Shown one piece after another: positions 11,036 to 20,821 of a stretch of DNA of 64,000 bases. The notes below the pieces were generated by a model. That model had not been told where the DNA came from. It saw nothing but the letters and a program-made list of their open reading frames with translations, and did no database searches. The stretch's first letter is position 1; each line of letters begins with the position of its first letter. The stretch is taken from positions 124,001 to 188,000 of the forward strand of contig JALLLS010000040.1 of NCBI GenBank assembly GCA_025094145.1. The letters run 5' to 3'. A program made the translations under genes and the position numbers. This DNA is from Spinellus fusiger (lineage: Eukaryota; Mucoromycota; Mucoromycetes; Mucorales; Phycomycetaceae).

Positions 11036-11300
11036 ATGAGATGCACATGGCAACACCAACCACAAGAACTGCCAACTGTAGGCAGCAGATTAATTACACT
11101 ACACTACCATAAGTGTTTTGTCAGGGCAAGAATAGCTTCCAAGTCTTGTCAACAGTTGTCTGGACATGCTATGCCCTGTCTTTCAATGTTCTTCACCAGA
11201 ACAAAAGCACTTTGCCTCCCTGTCAGTCCTATCTCATCTCAAACTGCTGCTAATATTCTTCACAGGTATTGGCAATGTGCTTCCATTCATTGACTACTGA
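11036..11300 (-). pseudogene. degraded coding fragment, family not recognised
   Basis: On the minus strand the frame reads like protein in pieces: NEWKHIANTCEEY, then after a shift QSAFVLVKNIERQGIACPD, then QDLEAILALTKHLW, separated by stops. Amino-acid composition is protein-like while the plus-strand frame is not. I do not recognise the family; a degraded mobile-element protein is most likely given the surroundings. Confidence 0.35.
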
Positions 11301-11467
11301 ATAAGACCCATAATGCTGTCATTGTTGTTGTTGTTGTTAAAAGAGCTTTCTTCTTTCTTTCTTTATTCAATAGGCCGACATGTTATAAGGCACAGCATCT
11401 GAAATATCGGTCCTGTGGTCAGAACAGGAAGAAGCGAAATGAAATTAGCTTGTTTAAATAATACATA

Positions 11468-12145
11468 CACTCTTTCCGGAAATTATTGGTGCAAAAATAA
11501 AAATGAATTTGGTGCAAGATTCAAAATGAATTTGGTGCAAAAATAAAAATAAAAATTGGTGCAAGATTCAAAATGAATTTGGTGCAACTTTCTTTTTTAC
11601 AAGGATGAACAAGGACGTGTTGTTGGTGAGAATGGAGTTGAGCTCATGGATCTTGTTATTGACAAAGAGCTATTTGCTATCAAAACAATAAGCTCTCATA
11701 CTCAATTTCTAATGAATACACCTCCAAAAAGACTTATTCCTACAATGCATCCAACTGTAGATGAAAGGCATAATGAAGATGTTGTTATGGAGCTATTCAA
11801 TAAGCGACGATATACATTTTGCTCTGATGACGAGAAAACTAGATTTTTTCATCTATTTTCTTTTAGTAAGTGCTAAAGTGCTGCTGCAGCTGCTAGACAA
11901 TTGGGTATTCATGTTCGTGCAACCCAGCGTTGGGTCAAGCGTTATTACGAAGACCCTGAAAGCATTTTCGAGAAAAAGAAAAAGAAAAATTAGGTCAACG
12001 TCGTATCCTTGGGGAGGAGCATAAGAAATTTCTTTTAAATTACATTGATGACAATCCATCTGCTGTTGTAACTGAAGTGGTAAAAGATTTGAAACAAAAT
12101 TTTGTAGATCTCAGTGTTTCTCATATACTTATCCCTTTCCAGGTG
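11468..12145 (+). mobile_element. 5' part of a second DDE_3/Tc1-IS630-type element
   Basis: The left end CACTCTTTCCGGAAATTATT is preceded by TA and resembles the terminus of the element at 8893. It is followed by four copies of TTGGTGCAA spaced through the subterminal 120 bp, then by the N-terminal part of a transposase. No right end was found; the element is truncated near 12145. Confidence 0.7.
11646..12140 (+). pseudogene. N-terminal half of a DDE_3-type transposase, frameshifted
   Basis: The reading shifts frame at least twice, but the joined pieces read continuously as a double helix-turn-helix: ARQLGIHVRATQRWVKRYYE, then DPESIFEK, ILGEEHKKFLLNYIDDNPSA, VVTEVVKDLKQNF and a final VSHILI. 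This is the DNA-binding part of Tc1/IS630-type transposases common in Mucoromycota. The catalytic domain is missing. It is complementary to the C-terminal fragment at 9220-9540, but the two belong to different element copies. Confidence 0.8.
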
Positions 12146-13821
12146 ACTGCTTCTTCATCTTCATAGAACTACCAGAGATGGGTCAATGACTCTTGTTTCA
12201 TAAGTCACAGACCACATCAAGGAGTTTCATTTCTGACACAAAATAAGCTATATAAAGGCCCTCCTTTTCCTGTGCACTCCATCTTATTCTCTTGTCCTCT
12301 TGGGCTATTGAGCTTATACCAAGTGTAGTATCTGTTCTTCTATAGTTCAACAAGCCATATGGCTTGATACAGGGTACCTACTGCTGTTCATCCAACTTCT
12401 TTGTGTCCTGAATCTAGAAGTGTCTTTTACCTTGCACGACTGTGATGTGACGCCAAAGGAAGGATGTATTATAATAAGAATAATAAAATGAAAATAGAAT
12501 AAGAATAATAGCAGCAACACATAATAAAATAGGTGTAGAATTAAGCATTGTGTTTCTTATTTAAAAGTATCGTCTCTGCCAATAAAATGTCTGCGTCATT
12601 GATTCTTTTTATATTTCTATTCAGTCCCCGCCCCAGTACGCCACTATTTCTTAGTGATGCTGTCTTGACCAAGGGACACTGCCAGTGCATTCTTTATTTT
12701 ACTATTATTAGTACAGCTATTTCCAGGCCACACGAGCCACTTGATTGTACCAATAAAACTGACCACATGCCAAAAAGAACATGTTTATGTGGTAGAGCCT
12801 AAGAAATTAATAATACAAAGAATACTGTATAAGAGACAAGAGCTTATCCACAGTCTATATCTTATATATCTTATATATCTTATATATCTTATATATCTTA
12901 TATAATAGTAATAATACATAATACATAATACATAAAGAACAAGTATATCTACTGATATCTCTATATAAATATACACACATATAGAATACCCCCCCTCATC
13001 CCAATCCCTACCCTTTTAGTGGACAGAGAGGAGACCTCAACAACGTCTTGCCAAGGACACATTGGATCTTGTGTCAAGTCATCTGTAAGAGTGAAAAGTG
13101 GGGCACCTTGTCTCACATGACATGAAGAATGGCATAATGACAGCTGACCTATCTATCTTTTTCATTTGTGCACACACATATTGCTCCACCTTTTTTTTTT
13201 TTCTTTCATTTTTTTTCCATTTCTATTTTTCGTGGATGTTTCTTATTGGTAGCAGTGTAAATAAAGACAAAATAACAAACGATTGAATGTATCACCGACC
13301 TGCACTTGAGCTGGTGATTTATACTACAGCCAAATAAATATATATATCGCCTTTTTGATCTCTGCTAATAGGTCCATTAAGAAATAAAGAAGAGGTTAGT
13401 GTGTTCCCCATTCACTGTCGAATGAAAGGGGAAATGGGGTATGCGCACGGGATGTTGTTATTTCAAACCCCGCGTATCCAAGGTCTCATAAAAAGCATAT
13501 CACAAGGGATGGCACCTCCACACAAATACCACTGCTATTCTACACTTCTTTTATTTATTTATTTATTTCTCTTTATATAAACACAAACACAAACATATAG
13601 TTATATATTGTATATTGTATGTATATTGTATATAGATTGTATATAGATTGTAGATAGATTGTAGATTGTAGATTGTATATATTTATGGATTGATTTGTCG
13701 ATAACACTTCTCTTTATCTACAGTCTCATTCTCCTCTCTCTCTCTCTATCACCAAAGAACAGAACAGAAAAAAGAAAAAAGAAAGAAAGAAAGAAAAAGA
13801 AGAATTTCCTTGAGCTATCCT
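12146..13821. other. intergenic region, no gene seen
   Basis: Contains a TATATAAAGG box at about 12248 with no supported gene after it, a TATATATCT tandem repeat at about 12857-12905, a (TAATACA)n stretch near 12910, a short hairpin near 13405-13440 (CATTC/GAATG inside TTCC/GGAA) and runs of ATTGTATAT repeats at 13610-13680. CT-rich DNA immediately precedes the lipase start. No protein-like frame could be supported. Confidence 0.5.
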
Positions 13822-15516
13822 ATGGTTGTCGCATCCTTCTCCATTCTGTACCATTATTTTGAAAGCACTCTTGCAGCCAACAGTACTACTATATCAGTAT
13901 CGTTGCCTCTTTTGGTCAACAGATTCTCGCAGAAGCTCTCTTCTTCTTCCTCCGAGTCTACAGCAGCCTCTCGTCCATTGTTGAGTACAAAGAGAAAGGC
14001 AGATATATTATACCCAAGACGATTGAAGAGAGAGAATGAAGGTGCCTTTCATTTTGACACATCGGCGGCGGCACAGTTCTTTTCTCCTTGTGCCAAGTTA
14101 GCAGCCGATAAAGTGACAGTTGCCGAGATGACAGTGGATCCAGTCCATACTGCTACAGCGAAGAGTGAAGACTCTGTCCATGCCACAGCCACAGCCACTG
14201 CCACTGCTAATACCGCAACCACAACCACAGCCACAACCACAGCCACAACCACCTGCCCACCTTATCCTACAGGCCTTGATCTTCCCATCTCACCCCACTA
14301 CAGAGCCCCCAGAGCCCCTATTGTCCTATGCCATGGTCTGTATGGATTCGATGTTTGGGGTCCCAATGCCTTCCCTGCCTTACAACTCCACTACTGGCAT
14401 GGTATTGAGGATGCCCTTGCAAAACTAGGTGCCAAGGTCATTGTCACAAGTGTCCCTAAAACAGGCAGCATCCAACAACGTGCCCATGAGCTGGACTCTA
14501 CTCTCAAGGGCATTATGAGTGATAAGGAAGTGAACTTTATAGCCCATTCCATGGTAAGAGTACGGTCCATGGATCCAATAGGAACACCTTCTCCTCATGC
14601 CTGATATTTATCTATCTATCTATCTATCTGTGTGTGTGGACTCTTTTAGGGAGGCCTTGACTGTCGCTACCTCTTGTCACATATTAAAGACCGTGCTTAC
14701 CATGCTCGTTCTCTCACTACAGTATGCACCCCTCACCGAGGATCCTCTCTGATGGACTGGTTCCGTGATAATGTGGGTGTGGGTGCAGTAGAGCAGATAC
14801 AGCCCACCACAGACACTACCCAGCCCCCCTCCATGTCATTGAGTACACGCACTGTCCTCACTCGTAAAGTAGTACGGGTGGATCCCACCCCTTCCATAGC
14901 CACTGCCTGGTGCCAATCCAATGATACCAAGGGAGCTTCATTGCGGCTGCCAAAGACAGTTGTTCATTACTTTGATGAGCCTGCTTATAGTAATCTCACT
15001 ACGGATTATTGCAGAGACTACTTTAATCCTACGACACCCGATGATCCTACCGTCGCCTATTACTCGTATGGTGCTGCTGCTCATATGCCTGCCTGGTCTT
15101 CTCTTCTTGGTGTTCCATGGCAAATGGTCAAAGAGAAGGAAGGAGACAATGATGGTATTGTGAGTGTTCAGAGTGCACAATGGGGGCAGTATGTAAAGAC
15201 ACTCCAAGCAGACCATTGGGATCTTAGTGGTAAAAGGTAAGCACACCGTTAGCCTATCCTTTGTTGCACTGATCTGATCTGATCTGATCTGAATTGTATT
15301 GTATTGTATTGTATTGACCACCAGTTACTTCCCGTAAGTCATCTCTTTCTATCCTTTCTCTTTCATATTAGTATTGGCTGTCGGAATCCCCATGTCTTAT
15401 CAACATCTCTCTATTCTTATTCTAGTTATCGTATCAATCCAGAGCCAAAAAGTACATTTGACAGAGAGAATTTCTATGTTGAATTGGCCAATCACCTCTA
15501 CAATGAAGGCCATTGA
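13822..15516 (+). CDS. alpha/beta-hydrolase lipase (487 aa)
   Basis: Three exons (13822-14553, 14650-15236, 15372-15516) with GT-AG introns, frame kept throughout. The start ATG is preceded by a TTG in the same frame; ATG 13822 is chosen. The first ~160 residues are low-complexity Ser/Thr/Ala-rich with an (AT)n-type dipeptide run. The hydrolase core follows: oxyanion-hole motif VLCHGLYGFD, nucleophile elbow AHSMGG (Ser243, split by intron 1 right after Met), probable Asp412 in GDNDGIVS and His433 in ADHWDL. That order and spacing fit a triacylglycerol-lipase/PGAP1-like esterase. An N-terminal hydrophobic stretch may be a targeting signal. Substrate cannot be read from the sequence. It converges on YIPF6. 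Confidence 0.9.
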
Positions 15517-16000
15517 AAGAGACACCGTACCTTATTTCCTCAAAATAAGAAGAAAAAGAAAGAACATGTCCTCTTTGCATCTTCCTCTTTGCCCAAGAAG
15601 GATTCTATTGAAATGGTATTGATGAAATAACATGTGCCTGTCTCTGTTTGGTTCTATTGTAAGAGCACAAGAAGAAGACACACTCTGGCATATCCACACG
15701 TCAAGCCCAACTGCCCCATTCTCCTGTTGCTGTTACTCTTGTTACTCTTGTTACTGTTTATACTGCTGCTGCTGCTGCTGCTGCTGCTACCACTACTCAT
15801 TATGGCCCTTCTCTTCCCTTCCTTCTCTTCCCTTCCTTCCCTTCCCTACTCATTCTACATGCCACTTATGCTACCTATGAACAGAGAGTATTTCTCACAA
15901 ACAGATACCATAGAATAAACAAATATCCTTCTCTCTTGTATAGTTATTGTATAGATAGAGATAGATAGATAGATAGAGATAGACAGATACCAACCACATC
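15517..16000. other. convergent intergenic with microsatellites
   Basis: Lies between the stop codons of the lipase (+) and YIPF6 (-). It contains a (CTG)n tract around 15761-15789 and a (GATA)n tract around 15953-15990. No gene. Confidence 0.6.
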
Positions 16001-17307
16001 TTAAGAAGTCAACACCAGCCATGAAATGGAAAAATAGAATAAGCAGAGAGGATATACCTACAGAGAAGAACAAGCATCAGACACAGGCCACTCTTTCCCT
16101 CCCTCCCTTTGTCTCCTTCCATTGCTATTGACTACCACTTACTGCCAATGCTCTACGGTTGCTGAGATGCACTTGTGATTCTGACAAGAACCCTACTGAG
16201 GCTAATTGTTTTTTGTTTTTGTTTTCTCTTTAATCTCTTGTCAAATGGAACCCACACGCCCATCTCCCTTACCATAGGTTGACCATGTAAATGTGACCAG
16301 TGCCATTGGGATTCTAAGCCAAACCATCCGAACAAAGATTGACACAACAGAGGCAAGAACAAGAGGAAATAGACAATAGCCAATGACACATACTGACTGG
16401 AAAAAGGATCTAATAGGGAAAAAAAGAAGAGAAATTGTCTATTGAATCAGTGTCCTTTTTGATTCTTTTTGATTCATTTTTTCATTTTTTCATTTTTCAG
16501 ACTACATACACGGATCCACCCAGAAGTTTAGCATTCAATGTCACTACAGCAGCACCAATCCATACAATAGTAAATACACCCGTGAATATTGACACAGCCT
16601 GTTCAGCAGGAGCCTCTGCACTCAGAATACTACAAGGGAGGACATGAGGTTGTGTTCTTCCCATGTCCATTCTAGCCAATAGAAAGAGATGGAGATGGAG
16701 ATGGAGAGAAAATCCTACATTGCCAATGCTAAACATAAAATCAAAGGACCCCATAAATCCCCTAGACAGGCAGAGTGAATAGAGAAAGGTGAGTGAATAG
16801 AGAAAAGTGAGTGTAGAATAGTAACTTTGGCCCCACCCCTCACATTATCACAACTACACAGCTACTCACAGTCTCGCAATACGTTGCGGTCTCCTTTGGG
16901 GTGAAGGACTTGCTTTAGTTTTCCAGCTACTTGCTTCAAATCACGCAGCTAATACTTCACCCACTGAGTGTCTTTATTCTCTCTCTCTCTCTCTCTCTTA
17001 CTATAGTCACAGAAACAGGTTCATCCAGCGTATCTTCTCCTGTATACACATACGAGGACGACTGCTGCTGGTGGTGGTGTGTTGCTGTTGCTGGTGTGGA
17101 AGTGCGTACTGCACTGCCAATCTTACCACTCACCCCACTTGAGGCAACAAAGGGGTTGGCACTGGCACTGGCACTGGCTGCCTTGGTAGTAGACTGTCCT
17201 GTCAAGTCAAGGTCAGGCTCCACATACCCTGACAGTGACTGGAAGGGGTCGTTGGAGACGTGTACAGTGGCAAAGGGGTTTTCGTGGTAGGCTGGTAGTG
17301 TTGACAT
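16001..17307 (-). CDS. YIPF6: Yip1-domain Golgi membrane protein, YIPF6/Yip4 type (266 aa)
   Basis: Seven exons read downward: 17307-17002, 16948-16870, 16761-16719, 16629-16510, 16409-16273, 16201-16143, 16057-16001; all joins keep frame. The cytosolic N-terminus has two NPF tripeptides (ENPFATV, ANPFVAS) and a TLDEPVSVTI block, followed by LRDLKQVAGKLKQVL and the family hallmark RDWDLWGPL. Five hydrophobic segments follow, with LNAKLLGGSVSFFQSVCV and ASVGFLSESQ near the conserved NRRALAVYP and a C-terminal hydrophobic end. This is the full YIPF6 architecture (human protein 236 aa). Yip proteins work with Rab/Ypt GTPases in ER-Golgi membrane traffic. The start is 154 bp from the divergent TRS33 gene, another ER-Golgi traffic factor. 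Confidence 0.95.
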
Positions 17308-17461
17308 TCCAAGTAAAAAAGGTAAAAGAAAAAAGAAGAGAGAAGAGAGAAGAGACGAAAAGACAGTAGGTGTGCCTGTCTTCCACGTGACAGGTGACGT
17401 AGAAGAAAGAGGAGTGTTTCTTTTGCGTTTTGTCTGCACACGTTCTCCCCTTTTATACTCT
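17308..17461. promoter_or_regulatory. 154-bp divergent promoter between YIPF6 and TRS33
   Basis: The two start codons face away from each other with only 154 bp between them, so both genes must share this promoter region. It is purine-rich near YIPF6 and contains CACGTGACAGGTGACG at 17384, which includes a CACGTG E-box palindrome. Co-regulation is an inference. Confidence 0.6.
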
Positions 17462-18272
17462 ATGGCTGCGTTGGATGAGAACACACTGCACGGCAACTAC
17501 CCACATCAACCACGCCTATTGAATGAGAGTTGTATCGACTTCTTTCTTATGGAGATGGTCGACACTATCTGTCGAACAGCCTCTACAGAGAACGAGACAG
17601 ACAGTGAGGCTGTCTTTTATAAGCTAGAGACGCTGGGGTATGCAGTAGGACAGCGCCTTGTAGAAAGGTAAGGCTGCACTGCCACTCTACAGTAACACGG
17701 CTAGGTTCACCAAAGACCGACCCCGGTTTGCAGACACACTGGATGTTGTTAAATTTATCTGTAAAGACTTCTGGACGCTTATGTTTAAGAAGCAGATTGA
17801 TAATCTCAAGACTAACCACAGGGCAAGTAGACTACTTTGTGTGTGTGTGTGTTGGCATGGACAGGATAAGAAATGACAAGGGTTGTTGTTGTTGTAGGGT
17901 GTGTATGTACTGCAGGACAATAATTTTCGGTGGTTTATGCGAATGTCTACGGATATTGGTGGAGCAGACTCAGCTAGAAAAGCAGCCCCAGTAAGTCATC
18001 AGAACCCTCATGGGAGTCTCTTCTAGGGACAAGAAAAGGACCTGGTGGGTGACGTCTGTCTGTCTGTCTCTCTTTCTCTCTTCTTTCTCCATAGTACATT
18101 TGGTTTCCTTGTGGTATTATTCGTGGGGCGCTGGCCAATCTTGGGGTGCCCAGTGTGGTGGTGGCAGAAACATCGAACCTTCCTCAATGTAAGTCACTGA
18201 TGAGGTAGGAAGAGGCAGTAGTAACTATTTGAGGGATAAAAAGGCACCTTTCAGATCAAAATAGTAAAATAA
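17462..18272 (+). CDS. TRS33: TRAPP complex subunit Trs33/TRAPPC6 (179 aa)
   Basis: Five exons: 17462-17667, 17705-17822, 17898-17990, 18095-18188 and a short last exon 18244-18272. Conserved landmarks are [73 protein letters not shown] and the closing FQIKIVK. Length matches the family (about 160-270 aa). It is a core longin-like/Bet3-like subunit of the TRAPP tethering complex that activates Ypt1/Rab1 at the ER-Golgi interface. Intron 2 (17823-17897) uses a GC donor (AGG|GCAAGT) with a normal AG acceptor. Intron 1 is only 37 nt. Confidence 0.95.
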
Positions 18273-18642
18273 GTTGAACATGGGGACTGTCATAGAGCAG
18301 TGACTACTATAAACAGAGCAGTGACTATAAACAGTATCTCTTTTCTTCTCTCTTTCCTACCAGTAGATTTGCAAGTGGAGTAGAGTGGGGGTTGTTGGGT
18401 AGAATAAACTGTCATTTTGAGGGTGTTTCTCTTTTTTTCTTTTTTTCTCTCTCTCTCTCTCTCTTTGCATTGGAATAACTGCACCCAAATCCAATACCTA
18501 TAGACGGTGTTTGAATGACATCATCTCAATCTCTCTCTCTCTCACTGTCTGTCTGTCTGTCTGCCTCTTCCGTCTCTTTTCACTTTCACTCTCCACCCAA
18601 GGCCTGTTCTTTTTCTTCCTTCTCTCTTATTCTTTATACACT
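18273..18642. other. intergenic, CT-rich
   Basis: Between TRS33 and ARP3. Contains (CT)n at about 18447-18463 and 18531-18545 and a (GTCT)n tract near 18548-18563, followed by pyrimidine-rich DNA directly upstream of the ARP3 start, which is common in fungal promoters. Confidence 0.5.
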
Positions 18643-20445
18643 ATGACTCACTTACCTGTTGTCGTTATGGACAATGGCACTGGGTAAGTTGTCTTTACAC
18701 GCACTTCCAAGGAGAATAGCACAGAACACCAGCGCGCTTAGACCACCTTTTGCTCATCACCTTTTGCTCCTCATCACCCACCCCACCTTTTCTCTCTCAT
18801 CTTCTGCAGGTTCTCTAAACTGGGGTTCAGTGGTAACAACGAACCTTCGTTTGTATTTCCCACTGCTATTGCCACACGTGAAACACCATCCGCCTCTGGA
18901 CGACCTGGTGTTCCTTCCAAACCCTCATTCCTCAGTAACAACCTGGCCTCCAAGCGTGGTATTGAGGACCTTGACTTTTATATTGGTGACGAGGCCCTGA
19001 CACAGGCAAAAACCATGGCCCTCAACTATCCTATCCGACACGGCCAGATTGGGAACTGGGATCATATGGAGAGGTTCTGGGAGCAGTCTATTTTCAAGTA
19101 TCTGCGGTGTGAGCCAGAAGACCACTATTTCCTCCTGGTAAGCATCAACAGCGTAGAAAGATATATATATATGTAAAAAGATAACTCATGCTGGAGTGGG
19201 ACGGACCGACGGACGGACGAATGGACGAATGGACGGGCGGATAGACAGAACCTCCTATGAATGTCCCCGAGAACCGTGAGATGACAGCAGAAATCATGTT
19301 TGAGTCCTTCAATGTGCAAGGACTGTACATTGCTGTTCAGGCTGTGTTGGCATTGGCGGCTTCCTGGACCTCCAACAAAGTGAGTGAGCAGACACTCACA
19401 GGGACGGTGGTGGACTCTGGTGATGGTGTGACGCACGTTATTCCTGTGGTAAGTCACAGAGCCCTTCCTATCTGCCTCTGTCTTCATGACCTACTCTTCT
19501 CTCTTTTCTCTCCTCTCCTTTCTTTCTTTCAACACGGGCCTGTAGGCAGAGGGCTACGTCATTGGCAGCTCCATCAAAAGTATTCCTATTGCTGGCAGAG
19601 ACATCACACTGTTTGTCCAGCAATTGCTCCGTGAACGTGGCGAAACCAACATCCCCCCCGAGGACTCGTTGCGCATTGCTGAAGCCATCAAAGAAGAGTT
19701 TTCCTATGTCTGCCCTGACATTGTGAAAGAGTTCAAAAAGTACGACCAGGAACCACAAAAGCACTTTAAAAAGTACGACGGTGTGCATGCATTGACAGGA
19801 AGAGTGAGTGCAGTCTCCCTAGAGTGTCAAGGATATTAAACAAAGACAGGAATACTCGGTGGATGTTGGATTTGAGCGTTTCCTGGCTCCCGAGATCTTC
19901 TTTAACCCTGAGATTGCAAGCTCTGATTTCCTGACACCCTTGCCAGAAGTCGTGGATACCGTCATTCAAACAAGTCCCATTGATGTCCGTAGAGGTCTTT
20001 ACAAGGCAAGTCATAGGCTGTGGCGTTAGGATGAGGCGTGTCATAGTAGACCCATCCATCTTCAAAAGAGGAGAAGGAGCTTATATGCTGTGGGTTAGAA
20101 TATTGTCCTTTCTGGTGGATCCACCATGTTCAAGGACTTTGGTAGACGACTCCAGAGAGACATTAAGCGCACTGTGGATTCTCGTATTCAGGCCAGCGAA
20201 ACCTCCAGTGGCGGTGACATGAAGGCAACCCCTATGGAGGTCAATGTGATTTCGCATAAGAAGCAGCGCCATGCTGTGTGGTTTGGTGGAAGTCTTCTTG
20301 CCTCAACAGTAAGTGGAGGAGGGAGTTCTGTTAGTGAATACTTTTGTAGGGTGAATTCTACAACTGCTGCCATACAAAGGCAGAGTATGATGAATACGGA
20401 CCCAGTGCATTGCGCTACAACAGAGTGTTTGGATCCATGCTGTAG
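18643..20445 (+). CDS. ARP3: actin-related protein 3, Arp2/3 complex (430 aa)
   Basis: Seven exons: 18643-18683, 18810-19137, 19245-19448, 19546-19803, 19850-20005, 20099-20308, 20350-20445. The actin fold motifs are complete: [18 protein letters not shown] (phosphate loop 1), [40 protein letters not shown] (phosphate loop 2), the Arp3-specific [13 protein letters not shown] insert, [32 protein letters not shown] and the C-terminal [16 protein letters not shown]. Length fits Arp3 (about 420-430 aa). Arp3 with Arp2 forms the nucleus for branched actin filaments at endocytic patches. Intron 5 has a GC-AG boundary (TACAAG|GCAAGT). Exon 1 is only 41 nt and ends within the nucleotide-binding loop. 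Confidence 0.97.
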
Positions 20446-20821
20446 AATAGAAAGTAGAGATAAATATACAAGTCTATTGACAGTCTCCAAGTTGCAATGT
20501 TACCCTCTGGATGCAAATCCACTGCTATCCTATGCTTTCTCTCCTTCCCCCCTCTTTCTTTTACCTTTTTGGAGTGCAAGTGTGAATAATAGACGAGAAG
20601 GGTTCATAGTCCGTGGCTTCAGGAGACAACCTTGGGATAAGAGCCCAGTGTGTCCATGCGTATGAACAGTATGCACGATAAAAATAGACGCATTAGACTT
20701 GGTCACTTGCAGATACACGCATCCTGCTCACAAAACTCATCATTGTTTTGGGGATGCACAGGCATTTCTTCTTCTTCTTCATTATTGACACCATTCTCTA
20801 CCTCCAGAAAGATCAACAGTC
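20446..20821. other. intergenic, no gene seen
   Basis: Separates ARP3 and the secreted-protein gene. One open frame crosses it on the plus strand but has no recognisable composition, motif or splice link. A (TTC)n tract lies at about 20767-20780. Confidence 0.5.

Noticed and set aside
13400..13490. Possible tRNA (TTTCAAACCCC resembling a B box)
   Set aside because: No matching T-stem, acceptor stem or A box; only a short unrelated hairpin.
20126..20665. 179-aa plus-strand frame as a separate gene
   Set aside because: Its first part is ARP3 exon 6; the rest reads through introns and intergenic DNA.
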